Positions 1 to 9,800 of a DNA stretch of 64,000 nt are shown in pieces. The first letter of the stretch is position 1; every line of letters begins with the position of its first letter. A program made the position numbers and the translations under genes. Below the pieces are notes generated by a model. It had not been told where the DNA came from, did not search any database, and saw only the letters and a program-made list of their open reading frames with translations. This stretch comes from Rhizobiaceae bacterium MnEN-MB40S. GTDB taxonomy: Bacteria; Pseudomonadota; Alphaproteobacteria; Rhizobiales; Rhizobiaceae. The stretch is taken from positions 408,117-472,116 of the forward strand of contig BRLC01000002.1 of the NCBI GenBank assembly GCA_024343425.1, read 5' to 3'.

Positions 1-569
1 CAAGCCTTGCCGCATCCGCCGGCATCCTGCTCGGGCCGGACTATCACTTTGATCTTACGCGTCCGGGCATTGCCCTTTACGGCGGGCGGGCGGCTAATCA
101 GGGCGACACACCGCTCAGGGTGGTCGCCACCGCCGAAGCGCGCATCATGAGTATCCGCCAGGCCCGCGCCGGCGAGACGGTCAGTTACGGCGCAACAGTG
201 GAGCTGTCGCGGGACAGTCGCATTGCAGTGTGTTCCGTCGGATACGCCGACGGCTATCTGCGATCCGTCTCGGGATCGGGCGTTCCGTTGCGCGATGTGA
301 TCGCAAACGGCGCCAGCGGATGGATCAAAGGTCAGGCGGCGCCTGTGCTCGGACGCGTAACCATGGACATCACCGCCTTCGACGTCACCGACGTGCCGGC
401 AGGCAGCATTGCGGCCGGGGATTTCATCGAACTGTTCGGGCCGAACATACCGGTAGACGACGTAGCCGATGCGGCAGGAACCATTGGGTACGAGGTTCTG
501 ACGTCCCTTGGGAAGCGATACCGCCGGTATTACATTCGGCCGCAATCGGAACCATCCGGCGATGGCTAA
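1..569 (+). CDS. alr: Alanine racemase, C-terminal part (gene runs off the left edge)
   Basis: PLP-dependent interconversion of L- and D-alanine for peptidoglycan synthesis in the cytoplasm. The frame is open from base 3 with no start inside the window, so about half of a usual 370-residue enzyme is visible. The family motif RPGIALYGG lies near the left edge, and VGYADGY around 237-257 carries the Tyr that acts as the second catalytic base. GRVTMDI follows in the C-terminal beta domain. The last 8 bases overlap the start of radA, which suggests translational coupling. In rhizobia alr usually sits between dnaB and radA, which fits what follows here. Confidence 0.95.
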   Translation, partial: SLAASAGILLGPDYHFDLTRPGIALYGGRAANQGDTPLRVVATAEARIMSIRQARAGETVSYGATVELSRDSRIAVCSVGYADGYLRSVSGSGVPLRDVIANGASGWIKGQAAPVLGRVTMDITAFDVTDVPAGSIAAGDFIELFGPNIPVDDVADAAGTIGYEVLTSLGKRYRRYYIRPQSEPSGDG

Positions 570-1962
570 AACCAGAGCACGCTTCGTCTGCCAGAATTGC
601 GGGGCCGTTTACGGGCAATGGGCGGGTCGGTGCGACAATTGCGGCGAGTGGAACACAATCGTCGAAGACAATCCTACCGCCGGGATCGCCGGAGGTCCGC
701 AGCGCAAGGTCAGAAAAGGACGCCCTGTCGCGCTGACGCCGCTTTCCGGGGAAATCGAGGACGCTCCGCGCATCTCGAGCGGCATTGCCGAACTCGACCG
801 CGTGACCGGCGGCGGCTTTGTGCGCGGCTCGGCCATGCTCGTCGGCGGCGATCCCGGCATCGGCAAATCGACCCTGTTGATGCAGGCCGCCGCCGCCCTC
901 TCCCGGAACGGTCACATAGTCATCTATGTTTCCGGAGAGGAAGCAACAGCTCAGGTTCGGCTACGCGCGCAAAGGCTCGGCGCAGCCGACAGCAATGTCA
1001 TGCTGGCGGCAGAAACCAATGTCGAGGACATTCTCGCAACGCTCGATCAGGACAAGCGTCCGGATTTCGTGATTGTTGATTCCATCCAGACGCTGTGGAG
1101 CGATTTCGCGGACTCGGCGCCGGGAACCGTAACGCAGGTGCGCACAGGCGCACAGGCGATGATCCGATTCGCCAAGCAGACCGGCGCAGCGATCGTCCTC
1201 GTCGGCCATGTCACCAAAGACGGCCAGATTGCCGGCCCGCGTGTGGTCGAACACATGGTCGACGGCGTCCTCTATTTCGAGGGTGACCGGGGGCACCACT
1301 ACCGGATTCTGCGCACCGTCAAGAACCGCTTTGGTCCGACCGACGAGATCGGCGTTTTCGAGATGTCGGACGCAGGCCTGCGCGAGGTCGCCAACCCGTC
1401 CGAACTGTTTCTCGGAGAGCGCAACGAAAAGGCTCCGGGCGCGGCGGTGTTCGCCGGAATGGAAGGAACGCGGCCGGTTCTGGTGGAGGTCCAGGCGCTG
1501 GTGTCGCCCTCGCCGCTCGGCACGCCGCGGCGCGCGGTGGTCGGTTGGGATTCGGCGCGCCTGGCGATGATACTCGCGGTCCTCGAATCCCATTGCGGCG
1601 TGCGGCTAAGCCAACATGATGTCTATCTCAACGTCGCAGGCGGATACCGGATCACGGAACCGGCCGCGGATCTGGCGATCGCCGCGGCTTTGGTGTCTTC
1701 CCTCGCCGGGCCCGCCCTTCCCGCCGATTGCGTTTATTTCGGCGAGATCAGCCTTTCGGGGGCCGTACGTCCGGTTGCGCATACGCTGCAGCGACTCAAG
1801 GAAGCTGAAAAACTCGGATTCGGAAAGGCGATGTTGTCCGGAGGCTCCGCGGATCTGCCCGCAAAGCCTGACGGAGAATGGAGATTTGTTGAAAACCTGT
1901 CTGATCTGGTGGCGCGCATCGCCGGAACGGATATCCGGGATTTGCAAGACGTCGGGGAATAG
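562..1962 (+). CDS. radA: DNA repair protein RadA (Sms)
   Basis: RecA-related ATPase that promotes branch migration of recombination intermediates. The 466-residue product has a zinc finger (Cys10, 13, 24, 27), Walker A GDPGIGKS at 96-103, the RadA-specific KNRFG motif at 254-258, and a C-terminal Lon-protease-like domain. The ATG at 562 overlaps the alr stop and begins MAKTRARFVCQNCG, the usual RadA N-terminus; a longer upstream extension in the same frame reads through alr and is unlikely. Length and motif order are canonical. Confidence 0.97.
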   Translation: MAKTRARFVCQNCGAVYGQWAGRCDNCGEWNTIVEDNPTAGIAGGPQRKVRKGRPVALTPLSGEIEDAPRISSGIAELDRVTGGGFVRGSAMLVGGDPGIGKSTLLMQAAAALSRNGHIVIYVSGEEATAQVRLRAQRLGAADSNVMLAAETNVEDILATLDQDKRPDFVIVDSIQTLWSDFADSAPGTVTQVRTGAQAMIRFAKQTGAAIVLVGHVTKDGQIAGPRVVEHMVDGVLYFEGDRGHHYRILRTVKNRFGPTDEIGVFEMSDAGLREVANPSELFLGERNEKAPGAAVFAGMEGTRPVLVEVQALVSPSPLGTPRRAVVGWDSARLAMILAVLESHCGVRLSQHDVYLNVAGGYRITEPAADLAIAAALVSSLAGPALPADCVYFGEISLSGAVRPVAHTLQRLKEAEKLGFGKAMLSGGSADLPAKPDGEWRFVENLSDLVARIAGTDIRDLQDVGE

Positions 1963-2041
1963 AATAGTCAGAACCGGAGACGCCGGGTAAGGACCCTGCG
2001 CAGTTCCAGGCTTTTCGATTGCATCGCGAGGTTGATTCAAT

Positions 2042-2614
2042 ATGCCGATTACCCTGCTGGACGGATTAGTGCTTGCCGTTACCCTGTTCTCGGCCGTGCT
2101 CGCCATGGTCAGAGGATTCTCACGGGAAGTTCTCGCCGTCGTGTCATGGGCGGCTGCCGCCTTTGCCGCATACAAGTTCTATCCAACGCTTCTGCCGTTC
2201 GTGCAGCAATATGTTTCGAATGACGATGTGGCGCTGATAATTTCGGCCGCGGCCATTTTTGTCGTGGTGCTGATCGTCGTTTCCGTCATCACGATGAAGA
2301 TCGCCGATTTCATCATCGACAGCCGGATCGGCGCGCTCGACCGGACGCTGGGTTTCCTGTTCGGCGCGGCGCGTGGAATCCTGCTTGTGGCTGTCGCAAT
2401 GCTGTTTTTCAACTGGCTCGTTGCGCCGCCGCAGCAGCCGCAATGGGTTGCGGACGCCAAGTCGAAGCCGATGCTGGATTCACTTGGGGATCAGCTTGTT
2501 AACCTGCTTCCCGAAGACGCCGATTCATCGATTATCGAACGGCTGCGCGGAACAGAATCGGGTTCTGACGATGAGGCTCAAATCAGTGACTCAGACGCAC
2601 CAGACAGCAACTGA
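2042..2614 (+). CDS. cvpA: CvpA family inner-membrane protein
   Basis: A 190-residue protein with four hydrophobic segments in the first two thirds (about residues 4-22, 26-44, 60-84, 102-124), then a polar acidic tail. CvpA was named for colicin V production in E. coli; its general function is uncertain and linked to envelope homeostasis. It lies between radA and purF, and its last 29 bases overlap the purF start in another frame. The cvpA-purF pairing is conserved across many proteobacteria. Confidence 0.9.
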   Translation: MPITLLDGLVLAVTLFSAVLAMVRGFSREVLAVVSWAAAAFAAYKFYPTLLPFVQQYVSNDDVALIISAAAIFVVVLIVVSVITMKIADFIIDSRIGALDRTLGFLFGAARGILLVAVAMLFFNWLVAPPQQPQWVADAKSKPMLDSLGDQLVNLLPEDADSSIIERLRGTESGSDDEAQISDSDAPDSN

Positions 2615-4052
2615 AAACGAGGCTGACTGCTTCCGCGACGAATGCGGTGTTTTCGGCATTTTCGGAAAGCCGGACGCCGCCGCGGTCGTAACGCTTGGCC
2701 TGCACGCCCTGCAGCATCGGGGCCAGGAAGCAGCCGGCATTGTCTCGTTTGACGGAAAACAATTTTCGGTCGAGCGGCACGTCGGCCTGATCGGCGACAC
2801 CTTCACCAAACAGTCTGTCATGGACCGGCTTCCCGGCAGCCGCGCCATCGGCCATACCCGTTATTCGACAACCGGCGGCGAAGGGCTGCGCAACGTACAG
2901 CCTTTTTTCGCCGAATTCGCAGGCGGCGGCTTCGCCATAGCGCACAATGGCAATCTCACCAATGCGTTGACGATACAACGCGAATTGCAGAAACGCGGAG
3001 CGATCTTTTCATCGACCTCCGATACCGAGACTGTGCTGCATCTCATCGCCGTGAGCGAGCGGGATCGGCTGGTAGAAAAGTTCATTGACGCCGTCACCCA
3101 GCTCGAAGGCGCGTTCTCCTTCGTCGGCCTGTCCGGCAAGAAGATGATCGGCGCGCGCGATCCGCTCGGCATACGCCCTCTCGTGCTCGGAGATCTCGAC
3201 GGCGCCTATATCCTCGCGTCGGAAACCTGTGCGCTCGACATCATCGGCGCGCGAATCGTCAGGGATATCAAGCCTGGCGAAGTCATCGTCATCACTGAAG
3301 AAGGCCCCCGCAGCTATTTTCCGTTCGACAAGACGACCCCACGCTTCTGCATTTTCGAGTATGTCTATTTCGCCCGTCCTGATTCGACGATCGAGGGGCG
3401 CAACGTCTACGAAGTGCGCAAGAAAATCGGCCAGGAACTGGCTCGCGAAGCGCCTGTTGTCGCCGACATGGTCGTTCCGGTGCCGGATTCGGGAACGCCT
3501 GCGGCAATCGGCTTCTCCCAGGAGGCAGGGATACCGTTCGATCTCGGAATTATTCGCAACCATTACGTCGGAAGGACCTTCATTCAGCCGCAGTCGGCAA
3601 TCCGGCACATGGGCGTGAAGCTGAAGCACAACGCCAATCGATGGGCGATCAAGGACAAGCGCATCGTGCTTGTTGATGATTCCATCGTCCGCGGCACGAC
3701 ATCGCAAAAAATCGTCCAGATGGTGCGTGACGCAGGCGCCGCCGAGGTGCATATGCGCATTGCGTCGCCCCCCACATCCGCGTCTTGTTTCTACGGCGTC
3801 GACACGCCGGAGAAGTCGAAGCTGCTTGCCTCGCGCATGTCGATCGAGGAGATGCGCGATTTCATTCGCGTCGATTCCCTGGCTTTTCTGTCGATCAACG
3901 GTCTTTATCGCGCCGTCAACGAACCGCAGCGGAACGATCAGTGCCCGCAATTCTGCGATGCCTGCTTTACGAGCGACTATCCAACGGCTTTGACCGATCA
4001 GGAACACACTGAATCAACGCGCGTCCTCTCCTTGCTCGCCAATAACGGATAA
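2586..4052 (+). CDS. purF: Amidophosphoribosyltransferase (glutamine PRPP amidotransferase)
   Basis: First committed step of purine synthesis: PRPP plus glutamine gives phosphoribosylamine. The N-terminal Ntn glutaminase domain begins at Cys20 (ECGVFG), so residues 1-19 would be a cleaved propeptide. The phosphoribosyltransferase loop VLVDDSIVRGTT and the Cys residues of the FeS-containing PurF class (including CPQFCDAC near the C-terminus) are present. GTG at 2586 is preferred because GAGG lies 9 bases upstream and it leaves the usual propeptide length; ATG at 2571 in the same frame is the alternative. 488 residues. Confidence 0.96.
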   Translation: MTQTHQTATENEADCFRDECGVFGIFGKPDAAAVVTLGLHALQHRGQEAAGIVSFDGKQFSVERHVGLIGDTFTKQSVMDRLPGSRAIGHTRYSTTGGEGLRNVQPFFAEFAGGGFAIAHNGNLTNALTIQRELQKRGAIFSSTSDTETVLHLIAVSERDRLVEKFIDAVTQLEGAFSFVGLSGKKMIGARDPLGIRPLVLGDLDGAYILASETCALDIIGARIVRDIKPGEVIVITEEGPRSYFPFDKTTPRFCIFEYVYFARPDSTIEGRNVYEVRKKIGQELAREAPVVADMVVPVPDSGTPAAIGFSQEAGIPFDLGIIRNHYVGRTFIQPQSAIRHMGVKLKHNANRWAIKDKRIVLVDDSIVRGTTSQKIVQMVRDAGAAEVHMRIASPPTSASCFYGVDTPEKSKLLASRMSIEEMRDFIRVDSLAFLSINGLYRAVNEPQRNDQCPQFCDACFTSDYPTALTDQEHTESTRVLSLLANNG

Positions 4053-4057
4053 TCACA

Positions 4058-4798
4058 ATGACAGACCTGACGGGCCGGATCGCCCTGGTCACCGGAGCCT
4101 CCCGGGGTATCGGATATTTTACCGCGCTTGCGCTTGCCGACGCCGGAGCGCATGTCATCGCCGTCGCCCGCACCATTGGTGGCCTGGAGGAACTGGACGA
4201 CGCCATTCGAGAACAGGGACGCGGGTCGGCGACACTTGTGCCGCAGGATCTTCTTGACATGAAAGCGATCGACAAGCTGGGAGCAGCCATATTCGAACGC
4301 TGGGGCAAGCTCGACATTCTTGTCGCCAACGCCGCAATCCTGGGCACGCTCTCCCCCGTCGGCCACTACGAAGCGCGCACATTCGACAAGACGATGAACA
4401 CCAACGTCAACGCGACCTGGCGCGTGATCCGAACTGTCGATCCTTTGCTCGCGAAATCCGACGCCGGTCGCGCCGTCATTGTATCATCAGGAGCGGCCCA
4501 CAGTTGCAGGCCTTTTCACGGTCTCTATGCGGCGAGCAAGGCCGCAGTGGAGGCGCTGGCGCGCTGCTGGGCGGCGGAGACGATCAACAGCCCGCTGCGC
4601 GTGAATTGCGTCAATCCCGGTCCGACGCGCACAGCCATGCGCGCGCTCGCCATGCCCGGGGAAGATCCAATGAGCTTGCCGCATCCGTCGGAAATCGCTG
4701 GCAGTCTCGTTGCATTATGCGATCCAGAGCTAACCGAAACCGGGATGTTCTTCGACGTCCCCGAAGGTCGTTTCAAGGCTTTTCAAGCTCCGAACTGA
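4058..4798 (+). CDS. SDR family NAD(P)-dependent oxidoreductase
   Basis: Classical short-chain dehydrogenase, 246 residues: TGASRGIG at 12-19 binds the cofactor, NAA at 91-93, catalytic Ser near 143-144, Tyr157 and Lys161 in YAASK. It begins 5 bases after the purF stop, so it is almost certainly cotranscribed. An SDR directly behind purF is a recurring rhizobial arrangement, but I know of no established substrate. Nothing in the sequence links it to purine synthesis beyond position. Confidence 0.9.
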   Translation: MTDLTGRIALVTGASRGIGYFTALALADAGAHVIAVARTIGGLEELDDAIREQGRGSATLVPQDLLDMKAIDKLGAAIFERWGKLDILVANAAILGTLSPVGHYEARTFDKTMNTNVNATWRVIRTVDPLLAKSDAGRAVIVSSGAAHSCRPFHGLYAASKAAVEALARCWAAETINSPLRVNCVNPGPTRTAMRALAMPGEDPMSLPHPSEIAGSLVALCDPELTETGMFFDVPEGRFKAFQAPN

Positions 4799-5109
4799 AG
4801 CAGCAACCGTTGAAAGACGGCGCGTATTCATCTATTTTTTGCGATGCAACATCAGCGCCATCGATGTTCCGTGGCCTTGATTTTGATTCACATATGTCCA
4901 TTAACTCACTGTATTCGCACTACAAAGAAAAATTCGACTTCTTCCGGCCACACACGGTTTTGTGGAACAATCCTGGTTTCAGGATTTTGCAAACGCAAAA
5001 ACGACCGAGTATATACTTGTTCGATATATATTGAGTCACTATATAGCCGCGAAGCATGCACTCGCTCGCGATTTCTCGCCGCAAGCGTCAGTACCGGACC
5101 CGACAATTA
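4799..5109. other. Intergenic region between the SDR and the PadR regulator
   Basis: About 310 bases with no convincing gene; AT-rich stretches lie around 4830-4850 and 5005-5045. The right half holds the PadR operator candidates described separately. A -10-like TATACT lies at 5012-5017, inside the first palindrome, but the best -35 (TTGCAA at 4987) is 19 bases away, so the promoter is only tentative. Confidence 0.5.
5008..5046. promoter_or_regulatory. Three TATATA-centred palindromes at 15-bp spacing (probable PadR operator)
   Basis: AGTATATACT (5008-5017, perfect), TCGATATATATTGA (5021-5034, one mismatched pair) and CTATATAG (5039-5046, perfect). Their centres are 5012.5, 5027.5 and 5042.5, exactly 15 bp apart. 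PadR-type winged-helix repressors typically bind AT-rich palindromes in front of their own gene and the efflux genes they control. The array ends 63 bases before the chosen padR start and covers a TATACT -10-like hexamer, which fits repression of padR and the RND genes behind it. Confidence 0.7.
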
Positions 5110-5658
5110 ATGAACGTACGCACCCTCTGCCTGGCCATACTGCACTTCTCCGAAGCCACTGGTTACGAGATCAAGAAAATGTCGACTGAAGAGCATTTCT
5201 CCTTCTTCGTCGACGCCAGCTTCGGGTCGATCTATCCAGCCCTTTCCCGTCTGCAGGACGATGGATGCGTCACAGTGCGCGAGGAGTTCGAGTCCGGAAA
5301 GCCGTCGCGCAAAGTGTATTCGATCACCGACAAGGGGCGACAGGAATTACATGAATCGCTTCGCGTGCTGCCCCGGCGCGACTCTTTCAAATCCGAATTT
5401 CTGCTCATGGCCATGTGCGCCGAAATACTCGATCGCGAGACGATCGTCCGGGCGATCGACCGCCACTTGAAGGACATGGAAGCCGAAATCGAGATGCTTG
5501 ATCAGGTTCTCGAGCATTGCGACGACACCTCCGGCGGCAAGATCTGGGTCGCCAAATTCGGCCGCCAGGTCAAGCAGCAGGCGCTCGACTACTTCATCAA
5601 ACACCGTCACGAACTCGAAGCGCTCGTCCCAGACAACCAGGCGCAAGCCGCCGAATAG
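5110..5658 (+). CDS. PadR family transcriptional regulator
   Basis: A 182-residue cytoplasmic DNA-binding protein: N-terminal winged helix (LAILHFSEATGYEIKK, then SIYPALSRLQDDG and the wing KPSRKVYSITDKG), followed by a C-terminal helical dimerisation part around residues 115-160 with a coiled-coil character (DMEAEIEMLDQVLE). ATG at 5110 puts the canonical PadR start MNVRTLCLAIL at the N-terminus; an earlier ATG at 5056 adds 18 basic residues not typical of the family. It lies 20 bases ahead of the RND adaptor gene, so it probably represses that efflux operon and itself. The inducer is unknown. Confidence 0.92.
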   Translation: MNVRTLCLAILHFSEATGYEIKKMSTEEHFSFFVDASFGSIYPALSRLQDDGCVTVREEFESGKPSRKVYSITDKGRQELHESLRVLPRRDSFKSEFLLMAMCAEILDRETIVRAIDRHLKDMEAEIEMLDQVLEHCDDTSGGKIWVAKFGRQVKQQALDYFIKHRHELEALVPDNQAQAAE

Positions 5659-5678
5659 AGTTTTATAGGAACGCAACC

Positions 5679-6809
5679 ATGGCTTTTCGCATCAAAGGTT
5701 CGCACATTACCGCGCTGATTATCGCCGGCGCCGTGATCGGATGGATGTCGTCGGGCGAGATCGTCGTCGGCGGCCACGCCGACTCGCCTCACGCCGTTGC
5801 GCCGCCGGCCGAACGTCAGGAAAATCAGGACGACCTTTTCAAGGTTCGCTTCGTCACCGTCGAGCCCGAACAGCGGTTTGAGACATTGCTGCTACACGGC
5901 CGCACTTCTGCAAAGTCGGTGATATCGGTGCGCGCCGAAACGAACGGCACACTGCATGAGCGCTTTGTGGAAAAAGGTGATGTGGTGAAGGCCGGAGATC
6001 CGGTTTGCCGACTCGATCCGGGCGTCAGGGACACCGACATCCTTCAGGCCGAGGCGGCGCTGGAACAGGCCAAATTCGATTATGACGGCGCCCTTAAGCT
6101 GAAGGAAAAGGATTACATTTCGGACACCCGCGTCAAGGCGCTGAAATACGCCATGGACAATGCAGCCGCCCGGTTGGCATCGGCGAAGCATGAAATGTCG
6201 CATGTGGAGATTGAAGCCACGGCGTCCGGCATTGTCACCGACCCGATCGCTGAAATCGGCAGCCATCTTTCGAATGGCGATGTCTGTGTGACGCTGATCG
6301 ATCCGGATCCGATGCTCTTTGTCGGACAGGTTTCCGAACGGCATGTCGGGAACATCGGCATTGGCTACGACGCGGAAGTATCAATGATCACCGGAGAAAA
6401 GGTCGATGGGAAGATCAGCTATGTCGCGCCCGCCGCAGACTCCGCGACACGCACCTTCCTGACGGAAATCGAACTTCCCAACAGCGACGGCAAGCTGCGC
6501 GACGGCGTTACTGCGACAACGACGATCAAGCTTGAAGGCTCGGAGGCCTACAAAATCGCAGCGTCCTGGCTCACTCTCGACGATAATGGCGTCCTTGGCG
6601 TGAGAACGGTGGACAGCGACAATGTGGTTGCCTTCAATCCGGTCAAGATCGTCGCACATACGCCTGAAACCATGTGGGTGACCGGGCTTGCGCCTGGAGC
6701 CCGCGTCATCACACTCGGACAGGACTATGTGATCGCGGGTCAGACCGTGGCTCCGGTTCCGGCCGAGATTGCCCGGCAAGTTCCCGCGAAGGCTGATGCT
6801 CGCTCATGA
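5679..6809 (+). CDS. RND efflux periplasmic adaptor subunit (HlyD/MFP family)
   Basis: Periplasmic membrane-fusion protein joining an inner-membrane RND pump to an outer-membrane channel. The 376 residues show an N-terminal membrane anchor (about 9-25), a biotinyl-lipoyl-like half (VEKGDVVKAGDPVCRLDP near 90), a helical hairpin of moderate length, the second lipoyl half (EATASGIV), then beta-barrel and membrane-proximal domains. No lipobox Cys is seen, so it is anchored by the uncleaved N-terminal helix. AGGA lies 8 bases before the ATG. The stop overlaps the permease start by 4 bases (ATGA). Confidence 0.93.
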   Translation: MAFRIKGSHITALIIAGAVIGWMSSGEIVVGGHADSPHAVAPPAERQENQDDLFKVRFVTVEPEQRFETLLLHGRTSAKSVISVRAETNGTLHERFVEKGDVVKAGDPVCRLDPGVRDTDILQAEAALEQAKFDYDGALKLKEKDYISDTRVKALKYAMDNAAARLASAKHEMSHVEIEATASGIVTDPIAEIGSHLSNGDVCVTLIDPDPMLFVGQVSERHVGNIGIGYDAEVSMITGEKVDGKISYVAPAADSATRTFLTEIELPNSDGKLRDGVTATTTIKLEGSEAYKIAASWLTLDDNGVLGVRTVDSDNVVAFNPVKIVAHTPETMWVTGLAPGARVITLGQDYVIAGQTVAPVPAEIARQVPAKADARS

Positions 6810-9800
6810 CTTCTGCGCTCCAATCCATCATCACAAGGCCGAAAACGGTCCTTGCGCTCATGGTTTTCATGATCGCGGCCGGCGTAATGTCCTACATTGG
6901 CATCCCGAAAGAGGCCAATCCGGACATTGACGTTCCGGTCTATTATGTCTCGATCACTCAGCAAGGTATTTCCCCCAACGACGCCGAACGCCTACTGGTC
7001 CGGCCGATGGAAACGACGTTGCGCGGGCTCGACGGGCTGAAGGAACTGACCGCGATTGCGTCTGAAGGACACGCCGGAATCGTACTTGAGTTCAATGTCG
7101 AAACTGACGCCGACGAGGTGCTCGCCGACATACGCGACAAGGTCGATCAGGCTCAGGCTGATCTGCCTGAAGAAGCAGACGAACCGACGATCACCGAAAC
7201 GAATTTCGCACTCCAGCCGACGATCATCGTCACGCTGTCGGGCGACGTTCCCGAACGCACTCTAACTCACCTTGCGCGCCGCCTGAAGGATGAAATCGAA
7301 GCGGTTTCAACAGTTCGCGAAGCCGAACTGAAGGGAGATCGGGAAGAACTTCTCGAGGTCATTCTGGATCTCATGAAGCTGGAATCCTACGACATCACGC
7401 AGGATGAGCTCCTGAACGCGCTTTCGCAAAATAACCAGCTCGTTGCGGCGGGGTTCATCGACGACGGCAACGGCCGCTTCAACGTCAAGGTGCCTGGGCT
7501 CGTGGAGAACGCCGAGGATGTCTACAACATTCCGATCAAGCAGAATGGCGAAGGCGTCGTGACGCTTGGAGAGGTCGGCGAAATCCGCCGCACCTTCACG
7601 GATCCCTCCATCTTCACACGGGTGAACGGCCAGCCGGCGATTTCCATCGAAGTCACCAAACGCATCGGCACCAATATCATCGAGAACAATGACGAGGTGC
7701 GCCGGGTCGTTGCCGAGTATACAAAAGACTGGCCTCAGTCGATCCATGTCAACTATTTGCTCGACCAGTCGAGCTTTATCTTTGAAGTGCTTGGGTCACT
7801 GCAGTCATCGATCATGACAGCAATCTTGCTGGTCATGATCTGTGTGGTCGGCACGCTTGGCCTGCGCTCCGGCCTCCTTGTGGGACTTGCCATCCCCGGC
7901 TCGTTCATGCTCGCCTTCCTGATTCTCGCCAGCCTCGGCATGGTGGTGAACATGATGGTTATGTTCGGCATGGTGCTGACCGTAGGCATGCTGGTCGACG
8001 GCGCGATCGTCGTGACAGAATACGCCGACCGCAAGATCGCGGAAGGCATGGAGCCGGCCGCCGCCTATCAACGGGCATCCAAGCTGATGTTCTGGCCTGT
8101 AGTGTCCTCTACGGCGACGACGCTCGCCGCTTTCCTGCCGCTGCTTCTGTGGCCTGGCGTGTCCGGGGAGTTCATGAGCTACCTGCCCCGCATGGTGATC
8201 ATCGTTCTCACGGCGTCTCTGCTGACAGCCCTGGTCTTTTTGCCGGTTACCGGAACACTGTTCGCTCAAATCGCTGCGGTGGTTTCCAAACGATCCAATG
8301 CCATCCTCGCCTTGTTCGTGGCCGCAATTGCCGGCGTATTCGCCTTTTTCGGTCCGCTTGCACCGTTGGGACTGCCCATCCAGGCTGCGGGTTCGGCGTT
8401 AACAGCGGCGATCGCGCTGTTCCTGACTTACCGAATATCAAAATTCATCGCCAACCGGCGTCGCGACCACACCGTTTCAGAAGCCGACAACGTTGCGATG
8501 ATGCTGTCTTCGGATTCGAAGCTGGACATCGCCAAAGTGCCCGGCTTCACGGGCGGCTATCTGCGCTTTCTGAACCTGGCGGTCGGAACGCTTGCAGGCA
8601 ACATCGCGGTCATCGTCGTCATCATCGCCGCCACCATCGGCAGTTACATCTATTTCGGCGCCAACAACCAGGGAGTCGAATTCTTCGTGGATGAAGAACC
8701 GGACGTCGCGATCGTTCTGGTATCGGCCCGTGGCAATCTCTCAGCCCGCGACATTCGCGATCTTGTCGCTGAGGTCGAGTACGAAGTGCTCAGGATCAAT
8801 GGCATTGAGAACGTCGTTATGACCGCTACCGCCCCCGGCGGCGGCGGTAGCGGCGGCCCACAGATAATCGGCGGCGTCCAGGACAAGCCGGCCGATGTCG
8901 TAGGTGAATTGCAGATTGAACTCGCAGACTATTGTTGCCGGCGCAAGGCGGTCGACATCTTCGAGGACATCCGTCAGAGAACAGCCGATATCGCCGGCGT
9001 CAAGGTGGAAGTGCGCAAGATCGAAGGCGGACCTCCGACCGGCAAGGATGTGCGTCTGGAAGTGAAATCGACGGACTACAACACGATGGTGGAAACCGTT
9101 GGCCAGATTCGCGAGCAGTTCGACTCCATGGAGATGCTCACCGATCAGGAAGACGCCCGCCCGCTGCCGGGCATCGAGTGGGAAATCGATGTCGATCGCG
9201 AACTGGCCGGTCGCTACAACGCCGGCATCGTTCAGGTCGGATCGATGGTCCAGCTCGTTACCAACGGTGTGCTGATCGGCTCTTATCGACCAGACGACTC
9301 CCAGGACGAGGTCGATATTCGCGTGCGCCTGCCGGAAGAAGAACGCACGCTCGACCAGTTCGAGGTCTTGCGTCTTCGGACCGCCAATGGCCAGGTTCCC
9401 CTCGCGAACTTCATCACGATGGGCGCCCAGCACAAGGTTTCATCGATCACCAGACGCGACGGGCTTTACGCCATGGACGTCAAGGCCAATCTCGGAGAGG
9501 GCGTCATGGTTGACGGGCGTCCTGCAACGGCTGATGACGCGGTCAAGGAAGTTCAGAAATGGCTGGATACGCAGACGTTCCCGGAAACCGTGCAGCTGCG
9601 TTTTCGGGGCGCTGACGAGGAGCAGCAGGAGGCCGGCGAATTTCTTGGCAAGGCCGCCATGGCCGCGCTGTTCATGATGTTCATCATCCTGTTGACTCAG
9701 TTCAATTCGTTCTATCAGACGATCCTGACGCTCTCTACAGTCATTCTGGCGGTCTCGGGCGTGCTTATCGGCATGGTGGTGACGTCACAGCCTTTCTCCA

